Shown: positions 6,392 through 12,511 of the stretch, one piece after another | Layout of the letters: each line of letters starts with the position of its first letter | How positions within the stretch are numbered: position 1 is the first letter of the stretch | Assembly (NCBI GenBank): GCA_934636045.1 | Contig: CAKTZP010000050.1 | Span: 1-13,279 of the forward strand | DNA from: an uncultured Oscillospiraceae bacterium | GTDB taxonomy: Bacteria; Bacillota; Clostridia; Oscillospirales; Oscillospiraceae | Reading direction: 5' to 3' | DNA: 13,279 bases | The notes under the pieces: generated by a model | The model's input: only the letters and a program-made list of their open reading frames with translations | Told to the model about the DNA's origin: nothing | Databases searched by the model: none | Made by a program: the position numbers and the translations under genes

Positions 6392-7969
6392 ATGAGTGCT
6401 TCCCGCGAAAGAAAAAAGCGCGCCGTGGAGGTCAATGAGCCGGCCGCCGCACCGCAGAAGAAAAAGAAAAAGCTGTCCGAGGGCTGGATCTTCACGATCA
6501 GCATCATTCTGGTGCTGGCCATCGTCTTCGGCGGAATGTTTACCTACCGCGCCGTTCAGCGCAACCAGACGGTTCTGACCGCTGGCGGTCATGATGTCTC
6601 CGTCAAGGAATTTAACTATTTCTATTATTCCCTCGTCAGCAATATCGGCAACTACGCCTCCTATCTGAACATTCAGAGCGGCACGGGCCTTGCCGACCAG
6701 TACGTCAGCACCTCCGCTTCGTCCTTCCTCGGCCTGTTTGGCCTGAGCACCGACTATCTGTCGACGGTCGAAAGCACGGATGAGTACTATAGCGTCACAT
6801 GGGCGCAGTATCTTGCGCACTCTGCAATGGAAAATGCCGCCAGCGTCTACGCTGTCTGCGCCGAGGCCGAGAAGAACGGCTATACGCTCGGCGAGGACGA
6901 GCTGGCAGAGATCGACGAGACCATTGAGACGCTCAGCGGCTATGCCAAGAACGCGGGCTACAGCGTGAACAAGTATATCGAGCTTCTGTTCGGCACGGGC
7001 TGCAACGAGAGCGGCTACCGCGAGTATCTCAAGGCGACGGAAATTGCCAGCCACTATCCGCAGACCCTGACCTACACCGACGAAGAGATCGCTGCCCGCT
7101 ACGAGGAGAGCCCCGAGACCTTCGATAAGGCGACCTACTACTCCTACACCGTCCGCGCCTCTGAATATATGGAGAGCACGAAGGACGAAGAGACCGGCGA
7201 GACCCTTGAGCCGACCGACGATAACCGCGCCGAGGCCAAGGCGGCTGCCGAAAAGATGGAAGCCAATTTCAACGAGGCGGACGAAAAGGTCACCGTCGCT
7301 GCCGACTACACCAAGCAGAGCGTGACCTCCTCCGTGAGCGAGGAGGCTGCAGCATGGATGTTCGGCGACGCGAAGACGGGCGACGTGAAGCTCTTTGCCA
7401 GTGAGGACGGCAATACCTATTACGTCCTGAAGCTGCTGGACAAGGCGGACTACAACACCTTCGACCTGCTGTATATGTACGTTCCCAACGACACGACCTC
7501 CTCCGATTCCGAGGACACCTCGTCCTCCGATTCCGAGGACACCTCGTCCGACGAGCCGAAGCAGACCGCCGAAGAAAAGGTCGCCGCCATCAAGGCTGCG
7601 TTGGAGGAGGACGGCTCCCGCGAGAACTTCACCAAGCTGACCGGAGAATACACCACCAGCTCTACCGATGTTCTCGAGGCGGCCGGCCGCAACACGCTTT
7701 CCTCCTATGCCAAGGAGGCCTTGACGTGGGGCGCATTTGAGACCCGCAAGGAAGGCGACTGGCAGGTCTTTGAAGGCACCTCCGGAACCTACTTTGTCTA
7801 CTTTGTCGGCCTGAATGAGCACACCCTCCGCTACAACAACGTCACCAACCAGCTGCGCAGCGACTGGTATTCCGACGTGACCAAGGCCGCCATTGATGCC
7901 TGCGGTTATGACGAGGATGCTGCGATGAACGCCGCAGTCGACCGCGTGCTCAACAGCAACAGCAACTAA
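6392..7969 (+). CDS. Membrane-anchored PrsA/SurA-like foldase with two parvulin-like regions
   Basis: The protein has 525 residues. A Lys/Arg-rich cytoplasmic N-terminus (1-31, with KKKKK) precedes one membrane segment (about 33-50) and an extracytoplasmic remainder. There is no lipobox Cys, so unlike Bacillus PrsA it is anchored by the helix. Residues about 60-230 are helical and SurA_N-like, starting with the typical 'VLTAGGHDVSVKEFNYFYYS'. Two PpiC/parvulin-like regions appear to follow, at about 245-353 (SEEAAAWMFGDAKTGDVKLF, YYVLKLLD) and about 354-475 (KEALTWGAFETRKEGDWQVF, GTYFVYFVG). A Ser-Asp repeat (368-386) interrupts the second. Likely role: folding of secreted proteins outside the membrane; whether either domain is an active prolyl isomerase is unclear. 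AAAGAGG lies 9 nt before the ATG. A promoter lies upstream and a terminator directly downstream, so the gene is monocistronic. Confidence 0.8.
   Translation: MSASRERKKRAVEVNEPAAAPQKKKKKLSEGWIFTISIILVLAIVFGGMFTYRAVQRNQTVLTAGGHDVSVKEFNYFYYSLVSNIGNYASYLNIQSGTGLADQYVSTSASSFLGLFGLSTDYLSTVESTDEYYSVTWAQYLAHSAMENAASVYAVCAEAEKNGYTLGEDELAEIDETIETLSGYAKNAGYSVNKYIELLFGTGCNESGYREYLKATEIASHYPQTLTYTDEEIAARYEESPETFDKATYYSYTVRASEYMESTKDEETGETLEPTDDNRAEAKAAAEKMEANFNEADEKVTVAADYTKQSVTSSVSEEAAAWMFGDAKTGDVKLFASEDGNTYYVLKLLDKADYNTFDLLYMYVPNDTTSSDSEDTSSSDSEDTSSDEPKQTAEEKVAAIKAALEEDGSRENFTKLTGEYTTSSTDVLEAAGRNTLSSYAKEALTWGAFETRKEGDWQVFEGTSGTYFVYFVGLNEHTLRYNNVTNQLRSDWYSDVTKAAIDACGYDEDAAMNAAVDRVLNSNSN
7499..7546. repeat. 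Two exact 24-bp tandem repeats encoding a Ser-Asp linker
   Basis: Two adjacent identical 24-bp units (7499-7522 and 7523-7546) lie inside the PrsA-like gene. They encode an eight-residue Ser/Asp/Glu/Thr unit (SSDSEDTS in register) within the second parvulin-like region. The identity at third positions indicates recent duplication, and the frame is kept. Confidence 0.9.
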
Positions 7970-7980
7970 AGCCCACACGA

Positions 7981-8010
7981 TCAGCCCGCCAAAGCGGCGG
8001 GCTGATTTTT
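7981..8010 (+). terminator. Intrinsic terminator after the PrsA-like gene
   Basis: A perfect 10-bp stem, TCAGCCCGCC (7981-7990) with GGCGGGCTGA (7996-8005), encloses a 5-nt loop and is followed by five T (8006-8010). It lies 12 bp after the stop codon and just before the tcdA ribosome site, so tcdA needs readthrough or a promoter not recognised here. Confidence 0.93.
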
Positions 8011-8038
8011 CTAATTGCTATCAAAGGAGAAAAACCGA

Positions 8039-8749
8039 ATGCAAGAAGCCTTCCTCCGTGAGGAGATGCTGCTCGGCGCGGCGGCCATGGAGCGTCTGGC
8101 GCGAGCGCATGTGATCATTTTCGGCATCGGCGGCGTGGGCAGCTACGTGGCCGAGGGGCTGGCCCGCGCGGGTATCGGCGCGCTGACGCTTGTCGACAGC
8201 GACACGGTGGGGGAGAGCAACCTCAACCGTCAGCTCTGCGCCCTGCACTCGACCATCGGGCAGTATAAGTCTGACGTTATGGCGCGGCGCATTCTGGACA
8301 TTCATCCCGACTGCCGCGTGAACTCCATACCGGAGCTTTATAACGAAGAGGGCAAGGAGCGCTTCTTCTCTCAGCCGTATGACTACGTTGTCGATGCGAT
8401 CGATCTTGTGTCCTGCAAGCTCAGCCTGATTCAGACGGCGCTGGCGCGCGGCATTCCGATCATCAGCGCCATGGGCACGGGCAACAAGCTCGACCCCATG
8501 CAGTTCCGGATTACGGATATTTCCAAGACCAGCGGCTGCCATCTGGCGCGCATCATGCGGCGCGAGCTGCGTGCACGCGGGATTGAGCATCATACCGTTC
8601 TGTTCAGCGAGGAGCTGCCGCAAAGGCCCGAGGCGCTCGAAGCGCCGCCTCCCGGACGGCGTGCCATTCCCGGCTCAGTTTCATGGGTGCCCTCCTGCGC
8701 CGGTCTGATGCTCGCCGGCTACGTTGTGCAGGAGCTCATCAAAGCATAA
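8039..8749 (+). CDS. tcdA: TcdA, tRNA threonylcarbamoyladenosine dehydratase (E1/ThiF-MoeB superfamily)
   Basis: The protein has 236 residues. TcdA (CsdL/YgdL) uses ATP to cyclise the t6A at position 37 of ANN-decoding tRNAs into ct6A. The E1-like fold is shown by the nucleotide loop GIGGVGS (29-35), VDSD with Asp53 and Asp55, NLNRQ (61-65), the VDAIDLVSCK segment (118-127), and the TcdA-specific SAMGTGNKLDP (143-153). The C-terminal APPPGRRAIPGSVSWVPSCAGL is also typical, and the length is slightly below the E. coli protein. No second catalytic domain or ubiquitin-like partner is nearby, which argues against MoeB or ThiF. The ATG at 8039 is chosen because AAAGGAGA (8023-8030) lies 8 nt upstream; an earlier in-frame ATG at 8015 has no ribosome site. 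A terminator separates it from the gene before. Confidence 0.93.
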   Translation: MQEAFLREEMLLGAAAMERLARAHVIIFGIGGVGSYVAEGLARAGIGALTLVDSDTVGESNLNRQLCALHSTIGQYKSDVMARRILDIHPDCRVNSIPELYNEEGKERFFSQPYDYVVDAIDLVSCKLSLIQTALARGIPIISAMGTGNKLDPMQFRITDISKTSGCHLARIMRRELRARGIEHHTVLFSEELPQRPEALEAPPPGRRAIPGSVSWVPSCAGLMLAGYVVQELIKA

Positions 8750-8750
8750 A

Positions 8751-8787
8751 AATGAGCCCGCCTCATATCGAGGCGGACTCATTTTTT
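8751..8787. terminator. Bidirectional intrinsic terminator between tcdA and psuG
   Basis: The inverted repeat AATGAGcCCGCCTC (8751-8764) and GAGGCGGaCTCATT (8770-8783) has one C/A mismatch and a 5-nt loop. T-runs occur on both strands: TTTTTT at 8782-8787 for tcdA, and the complement of AAAAA at 8748-8752 for psuG. It serves the two convergent genes. Confidence 0.92.
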
Positions 8788-8793
8788 CGATTA

Positions 8794-9711
8794 TTATTGC
8801 TCGCTCAGTGCCTTTGCGGTTTTTGCGGCAAGACGGGCGTTGTTGAAAACGAGCTGGATGTTGGAATCCAGGCTGTCGCCGCCGGTCAGATCCTTGACGC
8901 GTGCCAGCAGGAACGGGGTCGTTGCCTTGCCGTGCACGCCCTGCTCGCGGCTTTCCCGGATGGCCTGGTCAATCGCGGCGTTGATGACCTTTTCGTCCAT
9001 CGAGTACTGCTCGGGGATGGGGTTGGTGACCAGCATGCCGCCGCCGAGGCCGAGCTCGTGCTGGGTCTTGAAGGCTGCGGCCAGCTCCTCGGGGGTATCA
9101 ATCTCGTAGTCGACGGAGAAGCCGGAATGGCGGCTATAAAACGCGGGCAGCTCCTTCGTACCGTAGCCGATAACGGGAACGCCGTGGGTCTCGAGGTATT
9201 CGAGGGTCAGGCCGAGGTCAAGGATGGCCTTTGCACCGGCGCAGACGACCATAACGGGCGTGTGTGCCAGCTCTTCGAGGTCAGCGGAGATGTCCATGGT
9301 GGTCTCGGCACCGCGATGCACGCCGCCGATGCCGCCGGTGGCGAAGACCTTGATACCGGCCATGTGCGCAATGATCATCGTGGTGGTGACGGTGGTAGCG
9401 CCGTCTTCGCCGCGGGCGCAGAGGACAGCCAGATCGCGGCGGGAGGCCTTTGCAATCGCAGTGCCCTTCTTGCCGAAGTAGTCGATCTCCTCGGGGGTCA
9501 GGCCGGCCTTCAGACGGCCGCCGATGATGGCGATGGTCGCCGGGACAGCGCCGTTTTCACGGATGATGCGCTCAACTTCCAGAGCGGTCTCTACATTCTG
9601 GGGATAGGGCATACCGTGGGAGATGATGGTGGATTCGAGAGCAACAACAGGCTTACCGGCGGCAAGCGCCTCGGCGACTTCGGGTTTGATGTCCAGATAT
9701 TTGTTCAGCAT
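8794..9711 (-). CDS. psuG: PsuG, pseudouridine-5'-phosphate glycosidase
   Basis: The protein has 305 residues, the usual length. PsuG splits the C-C bond of pseudouridine 5'-phosphate to give uracil and ribose 5-phosphate, the second step of pseudouridine breakdown in the cytoplasm. Conserved residues line up with the E. coli enzyme (YeiN) with an offset of 5: Glu26 in LESTIISHGMP, Lys88 in AIAKAS, and the Schiff-base lysine Lys161 in VCAGAKAILD. The TTMDISADL segment (Asp140 and Asp144) supplies the acidic metal-site region, and TGGIGGVHRGAE (125-136) is a family hallmark. The ATG at 9711 lies 4 bp after the kinase stop. Its ribosome site GAAGGAGA sits in the kinase's last codons, so the pair is translationally linked. 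A shared terminator follows. Confidence 0.96.
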   Translation of the reverse strand: MLNKYLDIKPEVAEALAAGKPVVALESTIISHGMPYPQNVETALEVERIIRENGAVPATIAIIGGRLKAGLTPEEIDYFGKKGTAIAKASRRDLAVLCARGEDGATTVTTTMIIAHMAGIKVFATGGIGGVHRGAETTMDISADLEELAHTPVMVVCAGAKAILDLGLTLEYLETHGVPVIGYGTKELPAFYSRHSGFSVDYEIDTPEELAAAFKTQHELGLGGGMLVTNPIPEQYSMDEKVINAAIDQAIRESREQGVHGKATTPFLLARVKDLTGGDSLDSNIQLVFNNARLAAKTAKALSEQ

Positions 9712-9715
9712 GATT

Positions 9716-10822
9716 TTAAATCTCCTTCACTAAATTTATATCGTAATCTGCCATGCGTGCGCGGACGGCATCGGACGACAGACGCGGATTGATGGTTTGC
9801 GTGGATTCAATTGCAATTGCAGCGGCGCAGGCGGCGCAGGCGGCGGTCTGCGTCAGATCCATGCCCTCCAGATACGCCCATGCGAGCGAGGCCATGTAGG
9901 CATCTCCGGCGCCGGTCGCGTTGCGCATGACAGCCTTGGAGGGAGGGAGCAGGAGCATCCGCCGATGGTCGGCGGCAAGCACGCCGTGCGAGCCGAGGGA
10001 AATGAAGACACGGTGCAGACCGGTGGCGAGCAAGGTCTTAGCAGCCTGACAGAGGCTGGCTTCGTCTTTGATCTCAACGCGGGACAGCAGCTCTGCCTCC
10101 AAACGGTTCGGCTTGAGCGTGTGCAGCTTGCCAAGCAGCGGGCGGAGCTTTGCGCCCTTGATCGTCGAAACCGGGTCGGCAAAAATCGGGGCAGTGCAGT
10201 GGCCGCACAGGTACTCCAGCGATTCTGCGGGGAGGTTGGTGTCGACCACGACGACCTGCGCGTTATTGAGCAGGGGAAGGTTGCTTTGCAGATACGCCGG
10301 GGAGATGCGATCGCAGATCGCCATGTCGTTTACCGCCAGCGCCATATCGCCGTCCTGCCCGCAGATGAACAGATAGGTCGAGGTGGCGGCGTCGGCCACC
10401 TGAAGCGCATGGGTAATATCGATGCCAAGCTCGCTGCTGGCTGCCGCAATGCGCTGGCCGTATAGGTCGTTTCCGAGTGCAGTCAGAAAGCGGACATCAA
10501 CGCCCAGCATGCTGAGGTTGCGGGCAATGTTCTGCCCGACGCCGCCAAGACTCATTGTGACCGTGCCGGGGTTGGAATCCTCCGCAACCAGCGGCGCAAG
10601 CGAAATGCCGCCGATGTCCATATTGGCGCCGCCGACGACCGCCGCATAGCTCCCGGAGCGAAGGACATAGCCCTTACCGGCAATGTAGCCCTTTTTCATC
10701 AGGTTTGAGATGTGCACGGCAACCGATGAGCGGGTGATGCCGGCCTTCTCTGCAAGCCGTTCCTGCGAGATCATGGGGTCGGCCTCAATCCATTGCAGAA
10801 TCTGACGTTCCCGTTGTGTCAT
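9716..10822 (-). CDS. psuK: PsuK-like PfkB-family pseudouridine kinase with N-terminal winged-helix DNA-binding domain
   Basis: The protein has 368 residues from the ATG at 10822. Residues 1-54 form a winged helix-turn-helix (MTQRERQILQWIEADPMISQ, then RLAEKAGITRSSVAVHISNL). A ribokinase/PfkB domain follows with GGVGQN (93-98), TLKPNRLE (235-242) and NATGAGDA with catalytic Asp307. Beside psuG the kinase most likely phosphorylates pseudouridine to pseudouridine 5'-phosphate. HTH-PfkB fusions of this type are known in Firmicutes and Enterobacteria. An in-frame ATG at 10849 would add nine residues but lacks a ribosome site, whereas AGGCGG lies about 7 nt before 10822. The gene has a consensus promoter overlapping a palindrome, which suggests self-regulation. 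No pseudouridine transporter is seen. The substrate could be another nucleoside, but psuG makes pseudouridine likely. Confidence 0.92.
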   Translation of the reverse strand: MTQRERQILQWIEADPMISQERLAEKAGITRSSVAVHISNLMKKGYIAGKGYVLRSGSYAAVVGGANMDIGGISLAPLVAEDSNPGTVTMSLGGVGQNIARNLSMLGVDVRFLTALGNDLYGQRIAAASSELGIDITHALQVADAATSTYLFICGQDGDMALAVNDMAICDRISPAYLQSNLPLLNNAQVVVVDTNLPAESLEYLCGHCTAPIFADPVSTIKGAKLRPLLGKLHTLKPNRLEAELLSRVEIKDEASLCQAAKTLLATGLHRVFISLGSHGVLAADHRRMLLLPPSKAVMRNATGAGDAYMASLAWAYLEGMDLTQTAACAACAAAIAIESTQTINPRLSSDAVRARMADYDINLVKEI

Positions 10823-10853
10823 GTCATCACCGCCTAAGCAAAAATTCATTTTC

Positions 10854-10873
10854 TAATCATAAGCTTATTATAA
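10854..10873. promoter_or_regulatory. Palindrome overlapping the psuK -10 box (candidate operator)
   Basis: A perfect 10-bp palindrome ATAAGCTTAT (10859-10868) extends imperfectly to about 20 bp (8 of 10 positions paired). It covers part of the -10 box and the expected transcription start of psuK-psuG. A protein bound here would block RNA polymerase. The HTH domain of PsuK is the obvious candidate binder, which is an inference. Confidence 0.5.
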
Positions 10874-10895
10874 GCACGCACCTTGCGCTTGTCAA
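10867..10895 (-). promoter_or_regulatory. Consensus sigma-A promoter of the psuK-psuG operon
   Basis: On the minus strand a perfect -35 TTGACA (10890-10895) is 17 bp from a perfect -10 TATAAT (10867-10872). The -35 box shares bases with the stop codon of the upstream acetyltransferase gene (10892-10894). Transcription should begin near 10860, giving a leader of about 38 nt to the ATG at 10822. Confidence 0.9.
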
Positions 10896-11416
10896 TAGGC
10901 TTTCGGAAATTTTTTTGGATCTTCTGCCTGCGGCAACAGCTTTTCCAGCCAAATCACGTCGTACCACCGGCCGAGCTTGAATCCGACGTTGAGAAAACGC
11001 GCCGCTTCGGTAAAGCCGAGCGCTTGGTGAAACGCCAGCGAGGCCGCATTGGCCGAGGTGACGACCGAATAAACACGCCGATAGCCAAGCGCGGTCAGAA
11101 TGTGCTCCAGCTGCGCATAGAGCTGCCGCCCGATGCCGCGCCGCCGGGCCTCCGGCGCGAGGTAGCAGGAAACCTCTGCGTTCCAGCGGTAGGCCGCGCG
11201 CTCAAAGGGGAGTCCGGCATAGGCATAGCCGAGCACGCGTCCGTCCTGCTCGTACACCAGCCACGGCAGCAGCTTCTGATGCTCCTGCAGCCGCTGACGG
11301 AATTCTTCCTCCGACGGCACCTCATATTCAAAGCTGACCGCTGTTTTCTGCACAAACGGCGCATAGATTTCCAGCATCGCGGGCACATCTGCGGCAACCG
11401 CATCACGAATGGCCAA
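10892..11416 (-). CDS. GNAT acetyltransferase, phosphinothricin N-acetyltransferase-like
   Basis: The protein has 174 residues, typical for the Pat/MnaT branch of GNAT enzymes, which transfer acetyl from acetyl-CoA to amino groups of small amino-acid-like compounds. Motif A is YLAPEARRRGIGRQLYAQLE (85-104), with the acetyl-CoA loop RRRGIG at 91-96. Motif B follows: VTSANAASLAFHQALGF (119-135), then VGFKLGRWYDVIWLEKLL. I choose a TTG start at 11416 (MAIRDAVAADVPAM). On the minus strand AAAGGAGG lies 8 nt upstream, and the family normally begins 'M-I-R-x-A'. An ATG at 11422 is only 2 nt from that site, and an ATG at 11440 falls in the -10 box. True substrate unknown; close relatives often act on methionine sulfoximine or amino acids rather than herbicides. 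No terminator follows before psuK. Confidence 0.88.
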   Translation of the reverse strand: MAIRDAVAADVPAMLEIYAPFVQKTAVSFEYEVPSEEEFRQRLQEHQKLLPWLVYEQDGRVLGYAYAGLPFERAAYRWNAEVSCYLAPEARRRGIGRQLYAQLEHILTALGYRRVYSVVTSANAASLAFHQALGFTEAARFLNVGFKLGRWYDVIWLEKLLPQAEDPKKFPKAY

Positions 11417-11438
11417 GCGCATCGCCTCCTTTTTCCTC

Positions 11439-11467
11439 ATTGTAGCAAACGGCCGGTTTGTGTGCAA
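11439..11467 (-). promoter_or_regulatory. Sigma-A promoter for the GNAT gene
   Basis: On the minus strand TTGCAC (11462-11467) and TACAAT (11439-11444) are spaced 17 bp. Transcription would begin near 11432, leaving only about 16 nt before the TTG start, which supports that start over the longer frame. Confidence 0.65.
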
Positions 11468-11482
11468 GCCCGAAATCGAGGG

Positions 11483-11510
11483 TTGCAAATATTTTATTTT
11501 CTGGTATAGT
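11483..11510 (+). promoter_or_regulatory. Extended -10 promoter for the ArAE-like gene
   Basis: TTGCAA (11483-11488), a 16-bp spacer, and TATAGT (11505-11510) preceded by TGG (TGn extended -10). It reads rightward, back to back with the GNAT promoter, with 15 bp between the two -35 boxes. Confidence 0.65.
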
Positions 11511-11552
11511 GAAAGCATCGAAGGTCAAGACTTTTCCGAAAGGAGGCGTGGC

Positions 11553-12449
11553 ATGAGGCCTGTATCGCCCCGTTTTTCTCCCGGCCTGCGTATTGTAAAG
11601 ACCGCGCTTGCGGCGGCACTGGCCGTGCTGCTCGCGCGCTTGGTGACGGACGAGCCGCTGTCATTGTTTTATGCTGCCTTCGGCGCGCTCATCGCTATGG
11701 AGACCACCGTCTCCCGCGCGCTGCGGCAGGGCTTGACGCAGCTGGTCGGCGTCGCCTGCGGCACCCTGCTGGGCTACGCGTCCGTGATGCTGTTCCCGCC
11801 GCCCGCGCCGTTCTGGGTGGTTGGTCTCGGTGTGTTCTTGCTGCTGTTTGTGCTCAACGCGCTGCGGCTGAATTTTTCGGCCTCGTTGGCGTGCATCATC
11901 TTTCTTTCCTCGTGCGTGATTCCGACGGAAAATGTGGTACACGATAGTGTGCAGCGTCTGCTTTCCACAGCCATCGGCCTTGTTACGGCACTGGTGGTGA
12001 ATGTTTGCATCCGTCCGTACAACAATCGCCGCCGCATTCTGTCTCTGCTTGAGCGGCTGCGCGCCTGTGTGCCGGAGGGGGTCGCGTCCGTCGTGGTGCG
12101 CGAGTGTATCCCGGATCTGGAGCCGGCCGTCGCGCTGCTGCGCAGCCTCGATCGGGAGCTGGAGCTGTACCACGCGCAGCGCTTTCTGCGCCGGCAGGAT
12201 GACGAGGCTGTGCTCAGCGGCTGCCGCCAGCTGGCGCAGCGCATGGTGCAGGAGCTTGAGGTCATCTGCGGTATGGATTCCCTTGGCGAATTGAATGCGG
12301 CAAATGCCGAGCGCCTCCGTGCGCTGGGGCTTGACCTGCCCGCGCCCGCGCCGCGGCGCTGCGACCCGAACGACACGGTGGTGATGAATTACCATCTGGA
12401 AAAGCTTCTGACCGCCTACGACTATCTGGGCGAATTGATGTGGGAATGA
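11553..12449 (+). CDS. ArAE/FUSC-like membrane protein (aromatic acid exporter family, DUF939-like)
   Basis: The protein has 298 residues from the ATG at 11553, with AAAGGAGG 6 nt upstream. The N-terminal half has about six membrane segments (roughly 14-32, 35-50, 62-80, 87-104, 107-122, 136-152). The family pattern shows in 'KTALAAALAVLLARL', 'YAAFGALIAMETTVSRALRQGLTQLVGVACGTLLGY' and VNVCIRPYNNRRR at the end of the last helix. The soluble C-terminal half is helical and cytoplasmic. This layout matches the single-unit aromatic acid exporter (ArAE_1) family of Firmicutes, half the size of plant and proteobacterial FUSC/AaeB proteins. The transported compound is unknown; relatives are proposed to export aromatic carboxylates. 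It is divergent from the GNAT gene and followed by a terminator. The in-frame sequence upstream (11409-11552) crosses promoters and is not coding. Confidence 0.8.
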   Translation: MRPVSPRFSPGLRIVKTALAAALAVLLARLVTDEPLSLFYAAFGALIAMETTVSRALRQGLTQLVGVACGTLLGYASVMLFPPPAPFWVVGLGVFLLLFVLNALRLNFSASLACIIFLSSCVIPTENVVHDSVQRLLSTAIGLVTALVVNVCIRPYNNRRRILSLLERLRACVPEGVASVVVRECIPDLEPAVALLRSLDRELELYHAQRFLRRQDDEAVLSGCRQLAQRMVQELEVICGMDSLGELNAANAERLRALGLDLPAPAPRRCDPNDTVVMNYHLEKLLTAYDYLGELMWE

Positions 12450-12455
12450 GAAAGC

Positions 12456-12492
12456 CCCCTCTCGCATAGAGTGTGCGGGAGGGGATTTTTTT
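12456..12492 (+). terminator. Intrinsic terminator after the ArAE-like gene
   Basis: The stem CCCCTCTCGCA (12456-12466) pairs with TGCGGGAGGGG (12474-12484) with one wobble pair, a 7-nt loop, and a run of seven T at 12486-12492. It begins 6 bp after the stop codon. The next gene's possible start codons lie right behind the T-run. Confidence 0.92.
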
Positions 12493-12511
12493 GACGAGGA
12501 GCTTGACGAAA

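Noticed and set aside
7499..7546. Short direct repeats that could suggest a CRISPR or a mobile element footprint
   Set aside because: Only two adjacent in-frame copies without spacers, inside a coding region; simple tandem duplication explains them.
6125..7978. A 617-codon open frame on the minus strand opposite the PrsA-like gene
   Set aside because: It is a codon-bias shadow. It runs antisense to a clearly coding gene with promoter, ribosome site and terminator, its translation is low-complexity Val/Gly/Leu without a recognisable domain, and it also crosses the 6S RNA candidate.
8683..9792. A 369-codon plus-strand frame across tcdA's end and psuG
   Set aside because: It overlaps the end of tcdA, passes through a bidirectional terminator and runs antisense to psuG with all its catalytic residues.
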